NCBI GenBank assembly: GCA_900540885.1 | Contig: UQHJ01000052.1 | Coordinates: 1-15,799, forward strand | Direction of reading: 5' to 3' | Source of the DNA: an uncultured Prevotella sp. | Lineage (GTDB): Bacteria > Bacteroidota > Bacteroidia > Bacteroidales > Bacteroidaceae | Length of the DNA stretch: 15,799 nucleotides | Part shown: positions 14,543 through 15,799 of the stretch, in pieces | Layout of the letters: each line of letters opens with the position of its first letter | Numbering within the stretch: the stretch's first letter is position 1 | Made by a program: the position numbers and the translations under genes | The notes under the pieces: generated by a model | Databases searched by the model: none | What the model saw: only the letters and a program-made list of their open reading frames with translations | Told to the model about the DNA's origin: nothing

Positions 14543-15799
14543 ATTTAGGGCATATTTTGCGCATTTTTAGTTTATAGGCGATGATGACCATGGCGCCGGT
14601 TAAGATCCATGACAAGGGGTAAACTTGCAAGAGGTGGGCAAAGCCTGTGTAGTGGGGCAGGACGGCGAATACCCAAATGATGCGTAAAATACACGTACCA
14701 AATACGGTCATGATCGTGGGCAACATCGATTCACCCATGCCGCGTAGGGCAGAACCTGTCACCTCGTAGCTGCAAGCAATAAACTGAAAGAGTAACACGC
14801 CCTCCATACGTATGGCACCATAGTGTATCACTTCAGCATCGGTGGTAAAAAAGCTCAAGAAGAATTGGTTTTGCCACGTAAACAAGGCGTTAGCAATGAA
14901 GCACCCTACCACGCCCATCAACAAACAAATGCGATAAATGCGACGCACGCGATCGTACTTCTGTGCACCATAGTTCTGACCAATAAACGAGATGGCTGCT
15001 CCATTGCAAGCTACAATGATGTAGTAACAATAGTATTCAAAGTTTACGGCAGCAGCCGAACCTGCTATGGCCGCTGCACCATAGCCGTTAATAGCACTCT
15101 GTACAACAACGTTGGAAATTGAAAACACCATACCCTGCAGTCCAGCTGGCACTCCAATTTGTAACATGCGCTTTAATTCCTTCTTATAGATGCGAAGGTG
15201 TTTAAATTGAAGTTGTAGGGCACCAGGCTCTTTGCGTAGCAGTTGGATAATCCATGCAGCGCTAATGGCGTTAGCAACGGCTGTCGCAATGGCCACCCCC
15301 TCTACGCTCATGCCTAATCCTATTACGAAGATGAGGTTAAGCACCGTGTTGATAATGCCAGCCACAACGAGAATGTAAAGCGGACGTCGCGTGTCACCCA
15401 CACTGCGCAGAATGGCTGCACCAAAGTTGAATATGAGGAAGAAGGGAATGCCTATGAAGTAAATCCTAAGGTAGAGCACAGCCATGTCGAGCACGTCGGA
15501 TGGCGTGTCCATGAGTTCAAGTATCGGTCGTGCCACACCAATGCCTATACACATTAATAGGAGTCCGCTAATGGCTGCAACGAGCGTAACGGTGCTGATA
15601 GCATGGCGAATACTTTGTTCGTCGCGTTGTCCAAGGTGGTTAGATATGACCACGTTTGCACCCATTGAAATACCGATAAAGAGATTGATGAGTAGGCTGA
15701 TGACGGGTGCGTTACTTCCTACTGCTGCCAAAGCCTTACTACTGGCAAAGCGTCCTACAACGGCTACATCGACAGAGTTGAATAACTGTTGTAAAAGGC
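14541..15799 (-). CDS. MATE-family multidrug/cation antiporter, 5' end outside the window
   Basis: The frame is open from the right edge to TGA at 14543-14541, giving 418 visible residues. Upstream of the internal TTG at 15731 the frame continues with LLQQLFNSVDVAVVGRFASS, KALAAVGSNAPV, which is conserved MATE sequence of the first transmembrane hairpin, so the real start lies beyond 15799 and roughly 25-45 residues are missing. Hydrophobic segments follow at regular spacing through INLFIGISMGANVVISNHLGQ, VGIINTVLN-type helices, the internal repeat GVPAGLQGMVFSISNVVVQSAINGYG and ALRGMGESMLPTIM. MATE proteins sit in the inner membrane and export drugs or metabolites against a Na+ or H+ gradient. 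The gene converges on the remnant at 14000 and seems unrelated to the Sus cassette. No clear terminator follows; the palindromic element may serve as one. Confidence 0.93.
   Translation of the reverse strand, partial: LLQQLFNSVDVAVVGRFASSKALAAVGSNAPVISLLINLFIGISMGANVVISNHLGQRDEQSIRHAISTVTLVAAISGLLLMCIGIGVARPILELMDTPSDVLDMAVLYLRIYFIGIPFFLIFNFGAAILRSVGDTRRPLYILVVAGIINTVLNLIFVIGLGMSVEGVAIATAVANAISAAWIIQLLRKEPGALQLQFKHLRIYKKELKRMLQIGVPAGLQGMVFSISNVVVQSAINGYGAAAIAGSAAAVNFEYYCYYIIVACNGAAISFIGQNYGAQKYDRVRRIYRICLLMGVVGCFIANALFTWQNQFFLSFFTTDAEVIHYGAIRMEGVLLFQFIACSYEVTGSALRGMGESMLPTIMTVFGTCILRIIWVFAVLPHYTGFAHLLQVYPLSWILTGAMVIIAYKLKMRKICPK

Noticed and set aside
15731..15731. TTG as start of the MATE gene
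   Set aside because: The frame continues upstream with conserved MATE sequence (QQLFNSVDVAVVGRF) to the window edge, so the gene is partial rather than starting here.

Overview
The window looks like a Bacteroidales chromosome (Prevotellaceae/Bacteroidaceae-like). It carries SusC/SusD outer-membrane nutrient-uptake pairs, acidic lipoprotein export signals after the lipobox cysteine, -33 TTTG / -7 TAnnTTTG promoters of the Bacteroidetes type, and a tyrosine recombinase of the Bacteroidetes type. This placement is inference from gene content, not a database match.

The core (about 504-13830) is a mirror-image arrangement. Two paralogous three-gene operons point away from each other: susC-like, susD-like and a surface lipoprotein on the minus strand (6208 down to 504), and the same three genes on the plus strand (8074 up to 13830). 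The 5' ends of the two susC genes and their leaders form a perfect 452-bp inverted repeat (5868-6319 and 7963-8414). Beyond it the paralogues are clearly diverged. Between the repeats lie a tyrosine recombinase gene (6673-7728), an AT-rich control region with one good promoter facing only the left operon, and a 239-bp nested palindrome between the recombinase and the right operon. I read this as an invertible cassette: recombination across the repeats would flip the promoter and recombinase, connecting the promoter to either the left or the right transporter while leaving both reading frames intact. The two products share signal peptide, carboxypeptidase-regulatory-like domain and TonB-box region but have different plug/barrel, SusD and lipoprotein partners, so a flip would exchange the whole surface uptake complex.

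Left flank (1-503): the 5' end of an Rpn/PD-(D/E)XK-type gene running off the left edge with a near-ideal promoter, a GC-rich hairpin repeat, and the terminator of the left operon. Right flank (13831-15799): the terminator of the right operon, a gene remnant with an in-frame stop cut short by a palindromic MITE-like element, and the 3' part of a MATE-family efflux gene running off the right edge. A short motif, GATAAACTGCAATTTG or close to it, recurs at five intergenic places, three of them at the foot of palindromic elements or directly at a gene's stop codon.
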